A DNA stretch of 20,414 nucleotides, from assembly GCA_902773265.1 (NCBI GenBank), contig CACYDZ010000224.1, forward strand, positions 1-20,414, given 5' to 3'. The position numbers and the translations under genes were made by a program. Below are positions 1 through 7,462 of this stretch, in pieces. The stretch comes from an uncultured Ruminococcus sp. (GTDB taxonomy: Bacteria; Bacillota; Clostridia; Oscillospirales; Acutalibacteraceae). How positions within the stretch are numbered: position 1 is the stretch's first letter; each line of letters opens with the position of its first letter. Below the pieces are notes generated by a model. It ran no database searches, was not told the DNA's origin, and was given only the letters and a program-made list of their open reading frames with translations.

Positions 1-70
1 AAAAATTTTCTCCTTATTTGAATTTACCTGTCGGCATACTCTTAGCGTTTACCGAAACATTCAGTTTCAT
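1..70 (-). other. Sequence downstream of sigE with the ribosome site of a gene beyond the window
   Basis: On the minus strand AAGGAG lies at about 14-9, close to the window edge, so a start codon is expected just outside. By analogy with Bacillus (spoIIGA-sigE-sigG) this is probably sigG, but no coding sequence is visible. An 18-codon frame (ATG at 70 to TAA at 14) directly follows the sigE stop; it lacks a ribosome site. Confidence 0.45.
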
Positions 71-781
71 TCATAAAGCGGAAGAAAGTTCTTTTTTTAA
101 TTTACTGATTATCTTTTTTTCCAGTCTGGATATGTAAGATTGGGAAATTCCTAACATAACCGCAACCTCTTTCTGGGTATGTTCCTTATATCCCATCAGA
201 CCAAATCGCAATATTGTAATCTGTTTTGCTCTTGGCTCAAGACGGTTGACCGCTTCCAATAACAATCTACATTCTGCTTCCTGTTCAATATTTCTGTTTA
301 CCATATCGTTGTCACTGCCCAATACATCACTTAATAACAGTTCATTGCCATCATAATCGGTGTTCAGCGGTTCGTCAATCGAAATCTCATTTTTCAGTTG
401 TGTGCTTTTTCTCAGATACATTAAAATTTCATTCTCGATACATCTTGATGCATAAGTTGCCAGTTTGATATTCTTCTGTGGACAAAAAGTGTTGACTGCT
501 TTTATCAGTCCTATTGTTCCAATCGAAATCAAATCTTCAACATTTGCTCCTGTTGTTTCAAATTTTTTAGCAATGTATACCACTAACCGCAGATTATGTG
601 TGATAAGTATTTCACGGGCAGAATTGTCACCGTTGGTAATTTTTTCCATGACAATCTGTTCTTCTGCTTTTTTGAGTGGCGGTGGTAAAGTCTGAGAACC
701 GTTGATATAGTATATACTGTCCAGACCGAATATTTTTTCCCTTACCATGAGAACTATACTACATACTTTTAAAAATATCAT
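71..781 (-). CDS. sigE: RNA polymerase sporulation sigma factor sigma-E (pro-protein)
   Basis: Early mother-cell sigma factor, made as an inactive precursor and activated when SpoIIGA removes its N-terminus. The 236-aa protein carries the family landmarks in order: [13 protein letters not shown] just after the pro-sequence, region 2 ([49 protein letters not shown]) and region 4.2 ([14 protein letters not shown]). Length and sequence agree closely with Bacillus SigE. The start at 781 is preferred over the ATG at 748. It has a good ribosome site (GGAAGG, 8 nt upstream) and gives a pro-sequence of about 22 residues before YYI, close to the 25 of Bacillus. The later ATG lacks a ribosome site and would remove most of the pro-sequence. 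The gene overlaps the end of spoIIGA by 23 nt, implying translational coupling. Identity is very secure; the cleavage site is inferred from homology. Confidence 0.97.
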   Translation of the reverse strand: MIFLKVCSIVLMVREKIFGLDSIYYINGSQTLPPPLKKAEEQIVMEKITNGDNSAREILITHNLRLVVYIAKKFETTGANVEDLISIGTIGLIKAVNTFCPQKNIKLATYASRCIENEILMYLRKSTQLKNEISIDEPLNTDYDGNELLLSDVLGSDNDMVNRNIEQEAECRLLLEAVNRLEPRAKQITILRFGLMGYKEHTQKEVAVMLGISQSYISRLEKKIISKLKKELSSAL

Positions 782-1649
782 TGTTAATACCTTCCTTTGC
801 TGAACTGATAATTTCGGGATTTATCATTGCCTCGACACTTGTTCCGACAATAGTATCTTTACAAACAGCGATATATATTTTCTGTTGACATACGCAGTTA
901 TTGATGTAAATTTTATCCGGCATAAAAGACGGCAACAATCCTTCCCCATTCACAGAATGAAACGGTATCAAACGGTATTTTCCGGATATGTTCAAGGTAT
1001 CATATTCACCGTTAAGTAGTTTTTGAAATTCACTTTCGATAACAGAAGCTACTGCTCTTTTATTCACCACTATAACAGGCAAATGACTGAATGGTTCATA
1101 TAAAGTATTGCCTGTATCGGTCTTGCCGTAAAATTCACAGGAACTGCCGTTGCTGACAACTTTTACTTTACAAAACTGCGTTTCAGAAACAGACTTTGCT
1201 GTTATTTTCATAATGGTTTGTATGATAAAATAAGCTATCAGTGTTGTAACAATCATGGCTATCGGAGATAAATTGAAGTAGACGGTAGAATTTTTGATAT
1301 ACAGACCTTTTGGCATAAAGGTGAACCATACAAATAACATCAGTCCACAAAAACAAAAACTGATACCATAAAATAATACTGTGTTTTTAAAAAACAGTGC
1401 AGTATTATGATAGCCAAATGTAATGAGTATAATAATGAATGAGATAATCAGTTTTATGCACCAGTTGATTAAAAACGGCAACGGTGGTAAAATAATAATC
1501 AGGGAACTGACTGCTCCAAACAGACTACCCAAAACTATCCGATAAGTTCTGGGTATAATTTTGGTAAATTTTGTTACTGCTTTCAGTATAAAATAATTGA
1601 TGATAATATTGACACCTATCAGTACATCAACATAAATTGTCCTGCCGAT
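759..1649 (-). CDS. spoIIGA: Sigma-E processing aspartic peptidase SpoIIGA, apparent ATC start
   Basis: Membrane protease that cleaves pro-sigma-E. The N-terminal half is strongly hydrophobic, with several membrane segments. The C-terminal half is soluble and contains the aspartic-protease motif [12 protein letters not shown], with the catalytic Asp at about residue 178 (Asp183 in B. subtilis). It lies directly upstream of sigE, as in Bacillus. The usual family N-terminus ([17 protein letters not shown]) is encoded upstream of the first ATG/GTG/TTG codon (TTG at 1532). The reading frame is open back to a strong GAGGAGG site near 1657-1663. The codon at proper spacing is ATC at 1649, giving 296 aa; the next non-canonical option is ATT at 1637. 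Starting at 1532 would delete the conserved first membrane segment. The function is secure; the start codon is inferred. Confidence 0.93.
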   Translation of the reverse strand: MGRTIYVDVLIGVNIIINYFILKAVTKFTKIIPRTYRIVLGSLFGAVSSLIIILPPLPFLINWCIKLIISFIIILITFGYHNTALFFKNTVLFYGISFCFCGLMLFVWFTFMPKGLYIKNSTVYFNLSPIAMIVTTLIAYFIIQTIMKITAKSVSETQFCKVKVVSNGSSCEFYGKTDTGNTLYEPFSHLPVIVVNKRAVASVIESEFQKLLNGEYDTLNISGKYRLIPFHSVNGEGLLPSFMPDKIYINNCVCQQKIYIAVCKDTIVGTSVEAMINPEIISSAKEGINNDIFKSM

Positions 1650-1677
1650 TGTATCACCTCCTCGTATGCTATATTAT
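1649..1677 (+). promoter_or_regulatory. Candidate cca promoter overlapping the spoIIGA ribosome site
   Basis: TTGTAT (1649-1654), a 17-nt spacer and TATTAT (1672-1677) on the plus strand would start transcription near 1684. The cca leader would then be about 230 nt and would include the whole hairpin repeat at 1706-1856. The hexamers are imperfect, so confidence is modest. Confidence 0.35.
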
Positions 1678-1705
1678 CTCACTATTATTCTGAAAATTAT
1701 GTCAG
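1673..1705 (-). promoter_or_regulatory. Possible spoIIGA-sigE promoter with an unusually long spacer
   Basis: Reading the minus strand, CTGACA (1705-1700) is followed after 21 nt by GATAAT (1678-1673), then the GAGGAGG ribosome site and the spoIIGA start. The Bacillus spoIIG promoter is known for an abnormally long spacer (22 bp) that requires Spo0A. No clear Spo0A box (TGTCGAA type) is visible here, so this is only suggestive. Confidence 0.3.
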
Positions 1706-1856
1706 TTTAAGGGTTGTCACCCTTAAAAATAAAGTAGACAAAGCGGAAAATCCGAACGCAGTGAACCGAAAAAGTTTTTTTCGAACTTTTTTCAAAAAGT
1801 TCGTGGGGTTCAGTGGCAACGCCCCTGATGGGATTTTTAAGGGCAAAGCCCTTAAA
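1706..1856 (-). repeat. Three-hairpin intergenic repeat, composite copy 1
   Basis: First of four loci of a dispersed repeat. From the left: an A-type hairpin (TTTAAGGGT/ACCCTTAAA, 1706-1727); a spacer; a C-type hairpin of the form GAAC(T)n/(A)nGTTC at 1783-1802; a degraded GGGG/CCCC B hairpin at about 1804-1825; and a second A hairpin (TTTAAGGGC-AAA-GCCCTTAAA, 1836-1856). A-type hairpins therefore bound both ends. The minus-strand orientation matches the plus-strand order of the copies at 9579, 15913 and 20189. On the minus strand it shares with the 20189 copy the tail CACTnCGTTCGGATT beyond the C module. No transposase is present. Confidence 0.85.
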
Positions 1857-1871
1857 TTCCCCAAGAAAATC

Positions 1872-1895
1872 CAAAATTTGCGTAAGCAAATTTTG
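1872..1895 (+). other. Perfect hairpin just upstream of the cca ribosome site
   Basis: CAAAATTTGC and GCAAATTTTG form a 10-bp perfect stem closed by a GTAA (GNRA-type) tetraloop. It ends 6 nt before the AAAGGAGAG ribosome site of cca. It has no T-run, so it is unlikely to be a terminator; a role in cca leader structure is possible. Confidence 0.5.
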
Positions 1896-1916
1896 ACAAT
1901 AAAAGGAGAGATTGCT

Positions 1917-3266
1917 ATAAAAAACAAAATATTATTGCCTGAAAGTGTCAGTTGGATTATTGATACATTACTTGAGAAAGGATATCAGGCATATGCCGTA
2001 GGCGGTTGTGTAAGGGATTGCTTAATGGGGAATATTCCGCATGACTGGGATATCTGCACAAATGCTTTGCCGGATGAAGTGAAAAAAATCTTCAGGGGTG
2101 AAAAAATCGTTGAAACAGGTATAAAACATGGAACAGTAACATTAATTAAAGAACATATGCCGTTTGAAATTACAACTTTTCGTTCAGAAAGCACTTACAG
2201 TGATAACCGCCACCCTGACAGCGTTGTTTTTGAAAAAAATGTCAATGCAGACCTTTCACGCCGTGATTTCACTGTCAATGCGATTGCTTATAATCCGTAT
2301 GACGGATTTATTGATTTGTATGATGGCGTTAATGACATTGAAAACAGAACGATAAAGGCTGTCGGAAACAGTGATGAACGCTTTAAAGAAGATGCTTTGC
2401 GGATATTGAGAGCTTTGCGTTTTGCGTCCGTACTGGGATTTACGATTGATGAGGATACATCTTCAAGTGTTCACAACAATAAAGAATTGTTACACAATAT
2501 TGCTGTTGAAAGAATATGGACAGAATTTTGTAAACTGTTGATGGGGAAAAACGCAGTAAATATTTTAAGGGATTATGTTGATGTGATAAGCGTGTTTATG
2601 CCCGAAATTGCTTTAATGGTCGGATTTGACCAACATAATCCACACCATTGCTATGATGTCTGGGAACATACACTTCATGCTTTGTCTTATGCAGAAAGTG
2701 ATATTGTTGTAAGATTAGCTGTTCTATTCCACGATTGTGGAAAACCATGCACTTTCACAACAGATGACAACAGTATTGGTCATTTCTATGCTCATGCTCA
2801 GAAAAGCTGTGAAATGGCAGGTCAGATTTTTAGTCGCCTTAAAACAGATAACTATACGAAAAACACCGTGCTGACGCTGATAAAATATCATGACCGTATG
2901 ATTGAACCTACCGAAAAATCGGTAAAAAAAGCTGTGCGGAAATTGGGTAATGCTGAAGTATTTGAAAAATTACTCAAGGTAAAAAGCTGTGATGTTCAGG
3001 CTCAGGCAGAACCATTTGTACAGTCACGCTTACAAACTTTACAGCAGATATTACAGATTTACAGGAAAAGTAAAAATGACGACAGCCTTATCTTTTCCGT
3101 AAAAAATCTGGCAATCAACGGCAAGGATATTATGGCACTGGGAGTAAAACAAGGAAAAGAAATTGGTCATATTTTAAATATTCTTCTGGAAAGTGTACTG
3201 GACGGTAAGATTGAAAATAACCGTGATACATTAATCAAAAAAGTTTCCGAAATTATCAGCAACTGA
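1917..3266 (+). CDS. cca: CCA tRNA nucleotidyltransferase with HD domain, apparent ATA start
   Basis: Adds or repairs the 3'-CCA end of tRNAs. Starting at 1917 the protein is 449 aa, a normal length for the family. Visible motifs are the nucleotidyltransferase signature GGCVRD (residues 29-34) and DWD (43-45), which supplies the metal-binding carboxylates. RRDFTVNAIAYNP and the nucleotide-selecting EDALRILRALRFA (EDxxR type) follow, then an HD domain (HCYDVWEHTLHAL ... LAVLFHDCGKP). The start is unusual. AAAGGAGAG at 1902-1910 is followed 8 nt after AGGAG by ATA (1917), and the protein then begins in register with family members (KNKILLPESVSWIID). No ATG, GTG or TTG fits. The frame stays open upstream to GTG 1761 inside a repeat, but that codon has no ribosome site. 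A terminator starts within the last codons. Confidence 0.95.
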   Translation: MKNKILLPESVSWIIDTLLEKGYQAYAVGGCVRDCLMGNIPHDWDICTNALPDEVKKIFRGEKIVETGIKHGTVTLIKEHMPFEITTFRSESTYSDNRHPDSVVFEKNVNADLSRRDFTVNAIAYNPYDGFIDLYDGVNDIENRTIKAVGNSDERFKEDALRILRALRFASVLGFTIDEDTSSSVHNNKELLHNIAVERIWTEFCKLLMGKNAVNILRDYVDVISVFMPEIALMVGFDQHNPHHCYDVWEHTLHALSYAESDIVVRLAVLFHDCGKPCTFTTDDNSIGHFYAHAQKSCEMAGQIFSRLKTDNYTKNTVLTLIKYHDRMIEPTEKSVKKAVRKLGNAEVFEKLLKVKSCDVQAQAEPFVQSRLQTLQQILQIYRKSKNDDSLIFSVKNLAINGKDIMALGVKQGKEIGHILNILLESVLDGKIENNRDTLIKKVSEIISN

Positions 3267-3289
3267 TTTTTTCGGAAACTTCTGTTTTT
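3241..3289. terminator. Bidirectional intrinsic terminator between cca and the DnaI-like gene
   Basis: Arms 3241-3259 and 3263-3281 pair over 12 bp (AAGTTTCCGAAA/TTTCGGAAACTT), then after two T-T mismatches over 5 more (ATCAG/CTGAT), with loop CAA. T-rich tails follow on both strands (TCTGTTTTT on plus, TTTTTTGATT on minus). It can therefore end both convergent transcripts. It overlaps the cca stop codon and ends 8 nt before the stop of the opposing gene. Confidence 0.92.
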
Positions 3290-4317
3290 CATTTATTTTG
3301 CCCGTTCATTTGTTCTGCCCGTTTCATCTGTCTTATATCACGACCGACAAAATTAAAAGCCATATATTCTCCCATAATTCTGGAAATTAACCGTTGGGAA
3401 TAAGTCTGTTCCAGTTGAGAAAAAGTAAAATTTGTATTGATGATTGTCGGACGGTTACAGGATAATCTGTGGTTGATAAGATTGTAGATTTTATTTTTGG
3501 TGAAGTTTGTTGAAAATTCTGACCCGATATCATCAAGAATTAATAAGTCACATTCTTTTAAGGTTTCTTCTACATTTTCTTCCTTATTGTAATTTCGATT
3601 GAACTGTTCCTTCTCCAGTCTGGACAGAATATCAGGTGCAGAACAGTAAATTACGCCAAAACCTTTTTCAATGACTTCTCTCGCAATCGCAAGAGAAAGA
3701 TGCGTCTTTCCCAATCCTGTATCGCCACGCATAATAATGCTTCGGGAATTTGCGGAAAATGTACTTGCATAGGATTTGCATTTTTCAAAATATAGCCGCA
3801 TTTGTTCCCGTTCGGAAAGCTGTTCACCGATTTTCCGGATATTACTGTAATAATGTAAAGAAAAGGTGTCAAATGATGAAAGTTTCAGTGGCGAAAGTTC
3901 GTTTAAGTGCTGATAAGCAATCTCTTTGACCAACTGTCTGTAACAGTCGCACACTTTACCGTCTATGTTTCCTTTGTCCTGACATTTTTTACAGACAAAT
4001 TGTGGTTCAAGACTTTCTTTGGTAATTCCTGCTTTGGCGTATATCTGCTGTAAATACATTTGGGTTGCCAGATTTTCGGCTTTCAACTTGTTCATTGCTG
4101 AACTCAGGGTTGTTTTTTTACTGAGCATTGTACGGATTAAATCCGTCATCGTATGACTTAACTGTTCTTCCAGCTTCTGTGCTTCGGGATATTTTTTAAA
4201 AAATCGTTCTTTTCTTATATCAGCATCTTTTAATGCTTTGTTGCGTCTGTCACGGATTACTTTATCGGCTTCATCGTAAATTTCTCTGCTATATCCCATC
4301 AATGATTTTCTCTCCAT
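3289..4317 (-). CDS. DnaI/DnaC-like ATPase, probable replicative helicase loader
   Basis: AAA+ ATPase of the DnaC/DnaI family, expected to load the replicative helicase. The N-terminal 100 residues are charged and helical. A cysteine cluster CxxC...CxC at about 109, 112, 123 and 125 resembles the zinc-binding region of DnaI. Walker A is GDTGLGKTH (198-206) and Walker B is LLILDD (258-263), followed by INTNF and the arginine-rich QRLISRIMGEY. It lies 11 nt downstream of the DnaD-domain gene on the same strand, the usual functional pairing in Clostridia. The start is uncertain. ATG 4317 has no clear ribosome site, whereas ATG 4299 (MGYSREIYDEA) lies 10 nt after GGAGAG and also fits the family N-terminus. 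I give the longer form. Confidence 0.93.
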   Translation of the reverse strand: MERKSLMGYSREIYDEADKVIRDRRNKALKDADIRKERFFKKYPEAQKLEEQLSHTMTDLIRTMLSKKTTLSSAMNKLKAENLATQMYLQQIYAKAGITKESLEPQFVCKKCQDKGNIDGKVCDCYRQLVKEIAYQHLNELSPLKLSSFDTFSLHYYSNIRKIGEQLSEREQMRLYFEKCKSYASTFSANSRSIIMRGDTGLGKTHLSLAIAREVIEKGFGVIYCSAPDILSRLEKEQFNRNYNKEENVEETLKECDLLILDDIGSEFSTNFTKNKIYNLINHRLSCNRPTIINTNFTFSQLEQTYSQRLISRIMGEYMAFNFVGRDIRQMKRAEQMNGQNK

Positions 4318-4328
4318 TTTCGCTTTAT

Positions 4329-5453
4329 TTAATCCAAAAGACCTATACCGTCAAGAAAATGAATATCGTAAGAGGCACTGCTGTTACTGTCGTCAGTATG
4401 ATTTGACGGCTTTATATTCTTAGCTTTTTTGCTTTCGGGTTTTGATGTGTCGTCAAAATTTTTCAGGCGGTCAGCAAGGTCTTTTTCCGTCATAATTCCC
4501 TCATTGTGCCATTTTCGTAATATGCCATGAAGATATTTTAAATGAAATATCCCTTTGGAACTAATACAGGTTTCATATGCCGCCCTTAACATATCATCAC
4601 TATATCCCCACTGCTTGACCCAGCAATCTGCATATTCTGCCTGTATATCGCTGACTTCTCCGGCAGCGTTCAGTCCGAAAAAAGGAGCAATTCTTTTCCA
4701 TTCTTTATAGGAATTGAGAATATTGGTAATCTTTTCTTCGGCTTGTTCAATAGTATAGATTTCTTCTGTTCCCCAGTCATGACCAAGTGTTTCGATATAC
4801 CGCATTTTCATCTTTTTCTGTTCGTTGGCAAAAAACAGTATCATCTTGATAACTTCATATGGTAAGCCGTCATAATCATGCATGAGCAACAATATGGAAG
4901 CATCACTGTGGGTTAATGGTCGTGCAAGCATTTTTTCTGCTTCATCCAGTAAATCGGAAAAATTTTTATCAATTTGTTTGCGGTTGACTATTTCAGCGGT
5001 TGTCGGCATAACTTTGGTAACAGATTTCGATGATGAATTTGTATTGTTACCGTTATTGATTGTTTCTGTCTTTTCTGTGAGTGGTTCAGTATTTGTCTGG
5101 GAGATATTCGGTTGTGCTGTTGCCAGAGTGTCAGCCGAAAGTGGCTGTTGTACTATTGTCGGTTTGGGCGGTATCGTTTCGGGAACTGTTTTTTCAGGAT
5201 TGCTCATTGTCTTTTTGACAACACCCATCTCATACCAGAACTCCATAGCATCTTTAACATCTACTGTATTCATATGTAAAGCACTTGCGATATCTTGTGC
5301 GGATATATTGCTTTTCTGAGAATTATTCCTCAACAACCATAACAATACCTTTAAACTTGCTGACCCTGCAAATTTCAGATATCTGTCTACAATATCCGTC
5401 GGAACGGCAAACACACTACCCCATATTCCCGCTCCTAATTCATAAAATTCCAT
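4329..5453 (-). CDS. DnaD-domain replication initiation protein
   Basis: Primosome-type protein thought to act with the DnaI-like loader encoded immediately downstream. With the start at 5453 it is 374 aa. A winged-helix-like N-terminus (LKVLLWLLRNN ... DIASALHMNTVDVKDAMEFWYEMGVV) is followed by a low-complexity Thr/Pro/Asn linker. Two DnaD/DnaB_2-type helical repeats come next (SILLLMHDYDGLPYEVIKMILFFA; KQWGYSDDMLRAAYETC), ending in the family motif KYLHGILRKWHNEGI. A longer frame exists from TTG 5549, but a TGT-TATAAT extended -10 at about 5517-5509 lies inside it, so transcription probably begins near 5502. MEFYELGAGIWGSVFAVP also matches the usual family N-terminus. Neither candidate start has a good ribosome site. 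The acidic C-terminal tail is not assignable. Confidence 0.9.
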   Translation of the reverse strand: MEFYELGAGIWGSVFAVPTDIVDRYLKFAGSASLKVLLWLLRNNSQKSNISAQDIASALHMNTVDVKDAMEFWYEMGVVKKTMSNPEKTVPETIPPKPTIVQQPLSADTLATAQPNISQTNTEPLTEKTETINNGNNTNSSSKSVTKVMPTTAEIVNRKQIDKNFSDLLDEAEKMLARPLTHSDASILLLMHDYDGLPYEVIKMILFFANEQKKMKMRYIETLGHDWGTEEIYTIEQAEEKITNILNSYKEWKRIAPFFGLNAAGEVSDIQAEYADCWVKQWGYSDDMLRAAYETCISSKGIFHLKYLHGILRKWHNEGIMTEKDLADRLKNFDDTSKPESKKAKNIKPSNHTDDSNSSASYDIHFLDGIGLLD

Positions 5454-5508
5454 TCTATAACACGACCCGTACTTTTTTTGCATGACCTCATCTGTAAGAG
5501 GGATATCT

Positions 5509-5517
5509 ATTATAACA
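5509..5517 (-). promoter_or_regulatory. Extended -10 promoter for the DnaD/DnaI-like operon
   Basis: On the minus strand TATAAT (5514-5509) is preceded by TGT, giving an extended -10 (TGnTATAAT). The -35 is weak (TGATAT at an 18-nt spacer). The predicted start near 5502 leaves a leader of about 50 nt to ATG 5453. Confidence 0.5.
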
Positions 5518-5552
5518 CAAAAATCAGGTAAAATATCAGGTATTTGCAAATT

Positions 5553-6185
5553 TTATTTTATTGCATAAAAATCACAAAATTCTTCTTTTGGAACGATACT
5601 CCCACTGGTAATATCGGCAAGTTTTTTGCAGAAAGTTTCTTTACTCCCTGTCGGTAAATGAAACTCCATAGAAATTTCTGCTCCGAATACACTGTTATCA
5701 ATAATGCCTCCTGCCTGCGGAATAAATGAGGAAATCTTTCCGTACTGATTATAGTCGCATTGTAATGTAAAAGCGGTACACGGTGTCATGGTAATAATTT
5801 CAGCCTGTTCAATAGCCTGCTTGGCACTTGTGGAATACGCCCGTACCAGTCCGCCTGTTCCTAAAAGTATGCCACCGAAATATCTTGTTACCACTATCAC
5901 TATGTCTGTCAGTTCGTTTTTTAAAATGATATCCAGTATCGGTGTACCTGCCGTTCCCTGTGGTTCGCCATCATCAGAATATCTTTTGGTATGTCCTTCT
6001 CGTAAACAGTACGCATATACATTGTGTCTTGCATCACGGTGCTTTGACTTTATCTTTTCGATAAAACGAATAGCCTCCTCTTCTGTACGGACAGATTTAC
6101 AATACCCTAAAAATACTGACTTTTTTTCTTTATATTCACTCTCTGCTTCCTTTTCTACCGTCCGGTAACTTTTTTCCGACAACAT
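5553..6185 (-). CDS. YigZ/IMPACT family (UPF0029) protein
   Basis: The 210-aa protein has the family hallmarks: SEYKEKKSVFLGYCKSV near the N-terminus, then RHNVYAYCLR, RYSDDGEPQGTAGTPILDIL, VVTRYFGGILLGTGGLVRAYS, and a C-terminal ferredoxin-like domain (FTLQCDYNQYGKISSFI). Relatives of YigZ and eukaryotic IMPACT are linked to translation regulation or ribosome interaction; the bacterial biochemical role is not settled. The frame extends upstream to 6449, but that would overlap rpmE and its terminator. ATG 6185 has GAGG 5 nt upstream, and the TTG immediately after it is an alternative at 8-nt spacing. It is separated from L31 by a terminator and from the DnaD gene by that gene's own promoter, so it is probably monocistronic. 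Confidence 0.92.
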   Translation of the reverse strand: MLSEKSYRTVEKEAESEYKEKKSVFLGYCKSVRTEEEAIRFIEKIKSKHRDARHNVYAYCLREGHTKRYSDDGEPQGTAGTPILDIILKNELTDIVIVVTRYFGGILLGTGGLVRAYSTSAKQAIEQAEIITMTPCTAFTLQCDYNQYGKISSFIPQAGGIIDNSVFGAEISMEFHLPTGSKETFCKKLADITSGSIVPKEEFCDFYAIK

Positions 6186-6236
6186 TATCACCTCAAATTT
6201 CCCTGAAAGTTTTTGTCTGACTTTATAAAAATCAAT

Positions 6237-6266
6237 AGGCGACACAATATTATCATTGTGTCGCCT
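6237..6266 (-). terminator. Terminator of rpmE
   Basis: A perfect 12-bp stem (AGGCGACACAAT/ATTGTGTCGCCT) with a 6-nt loop is followed on the minus strand by the T-rich tail ATTGATTTTTATA. It lies 25 nt beyond the rpmE stop and upstream of the YigZ gene. Confidence 0.85.
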
Positions 6267-6291
6267 GAAATAACCATACCATTGTTGTATC

Positions 6292-6495
6292 TTATTTCTT
6301 GATACCAAAACGCTTGTTGAATCTGTCAACTCGTCCGCCTGTATCAACAAGTTTCTGCTTACCGGTGAAGAAGGGGTGACACTTTGAGCAAATTTCAACA
6401 CGAATATTCTCTTTTGTAGAACCCGTTTCAATAACATTACCGCAAGCACAAGTAATTGTGGTCTGCTTATATTTCGGATGTAAACCCTCTTTCAT
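6292..6495 (-). CDS. rpmE: 50S ribosomal protein L31, zinc-binding form
   Basis: A 67-aa protein beginning [20 protein letters not shown], with cysteines at 16, 18, 36 and 39 (CAC ... CSKC). This is the zinc-binding C+ version of L31. The following HPFFTGKQK and VDRFNKRFG are classic. L31 sits at the 30S-50S bridge of the ribosome. The C+ form can serve as a zinc reserve that is replaced by a C- paralogue under zinc limitation; no paralogue is in this window. The start is well supported by AGAGGTGAAACGATA-ATG. It has its own consensus-like promoter (6530-6558) and terminator. Confidence 0.98.
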   Translation of the reverse strand: MKEGLHPKYKQTTITCACGNVIETGSTKENIRVEICSKCHPFFTGKQKLVDTGGRVDRFNKRFGIKK

Positions 6496-6529
6496 TATCG
6501 TTTCACCTCTTTCTGCTTTTCATAAACAA

Positions 6530-6558
6530 CATATAAATTTTAACACATATTCTGTCAA
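6530..6558 (-). promoter_or_regulatory. rpmE sigma-A promoter
   Basis: On the minus strand a consensus TTGACA (6558-6553) is separated by exactly 17 nt from TATATG (6535-6530). This is about 30 nt upstream of the rpmE ribosome site. Confidence 0.7.
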
Positions 6559-6588
6559 ATTGCAATACCCTTTTCAAAATTATTTTTA

Positions 6589-7443
6589 TCAGCAACAATC
6601 CCAGTTGAAAAGTACTTTGCTGAAATCACAGTTTTCCAAATCTTTACGGTTAATAAAAAAATTCGCTACCCCACAATCACCCCATATAATTTCATAGTGG
6701 TATTTATCATCTTTGTTATAGCCGCCGTCACTGTCTATCTGAAAGAGTAATGTATCATAACGAGTATATCTTTCATTATACGGTCTGGGGTCACTCTGTG
6801 TGAAATATGGTGTACCTAACAATTTATGTCCATCACTTGATGTTTCTTTCGCTAATCGGTCAAAACCATCGTCTTCTAAATATTCATACACATTTTCATC
6901 AGTATCTTTATAATATTCTTTGCCAAACTTTTCTATGACAATCTCTCTGAAAATATCATCAACAATATCAAGACCTATATAATTTTCATCGGGAGTGATT
7001 TTTACCGCTAACTCTCTGTCCACAGGAAAGTATTCATCTGTCGGTATGGATAATTTTTCAATATCTGCTTTGGTAACAGTTGTATCTATTTGTTTATGAT
7101 ACACTACTCTGAACCCGTCCTGATTATCCTGACAGTCAAAATCCATACCATAACAATCGTCAAATTCAAACGATGAAATAAAAAATTGCAACATTCCTTT
7201 TGTCGGCAGTGGTTTGTCAAGATGTGCTTTATCAAAATTAATCTGTGCCAGTAATAACAGTTTGTTTCCTTTACTGTCGGTGGGATATTCTTTTGCTAAA
7301 TCCCAGTATGGCAGACCTCCGAATTTACTGTCAAAAATATCGGGTGTCACTGTCTTGTCGACTGTAATTTTGTAACATGGTTGCTTTGTTCTGTTCTTGA
7401 TTTCTTCGATAACTTCATCAAGTTGTGTACTATTCAATTTCAT
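6589..7443 (-). CDS. YwqG-like DUF1963 protein
   Basis: A 284-aa protein of unknown biochemical function. It resembles the YwqG/DUF1963 family in its layout: SKFGGLPYWDLAKEYP, then LLLLAQINFDKAHLD, PTKGMLQFFIS, HKLLGTPYFTQSDPR, a YDTLLFQIDSD core and the C-terminal WGDCGVANFFINRKDLENCDFS. The C-terminal aromatic and acidic strands are typical. There is no signal peptide or membrane segment, so it is predicted cytoplasmic. Start ATG 7443 follows a GGGGGA site. It lies 19 nt downstream of the membrane glycosyltransferase gene in the same direction, so it is probably the last gene of the gtrA-glycosyltransferase operon, though a functional link is not evident. Confidence 0.85.
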   Translation of the reverse strand: MKLNSTQLDEVIEEIKNRTKQPCYKITVDKTVTPDIFDSKFGGLPYWDLAKEYPTDSKGNKLLLLAQINFDKAHLDKPLPTKGMLQFFISSFEFDDCYGMDFDCQDNQDGFRVVYHKQIDTTVTKADIEKLSIPTDEYFPVDRELAVKITPDENYIGLDIVDDIFREIVIEKFGKEYYKDTDENVYEYLEDDGFDRLAKETSSDGHKLLGTPYFTQSDPRPYNERYTRYDTLLFQIDSDGGYNKDDKYHYEIIWGDCGVANFFINRKDLENCDFSKVLFNWDCC

Positions 7444-7462
7444 TTTTGCTATTTCCCCCTTA

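Noticed and set aside
465..695. Open frame antisense to sigE, and similar antisense frames across other genes
   Set aside because: They are the complement of well-recognised genes, with no ribosome sites and no recognisable protein features.
1761..1916. GTG at 1761 as the cca start (501-aa protein)
   Set aside because: The 52 extra codons are encoded by the hairpin repeat, there is no ribosome site, and the extension has no family counterpart; kept only as a finding.
5454..5549. TTG at 5549 as the start of the DnaD-domain protein
   Set aside because: An extended -10 promoter lies inside this stretch and the family N-terminus begins at ATG 5453.
6186..6449. Extended YigZ frame from 6449
   Set aside because: It overlaps rpmE and the rpmE terminator; ATG 6185 has a ribosome site and the normal N-terminus.
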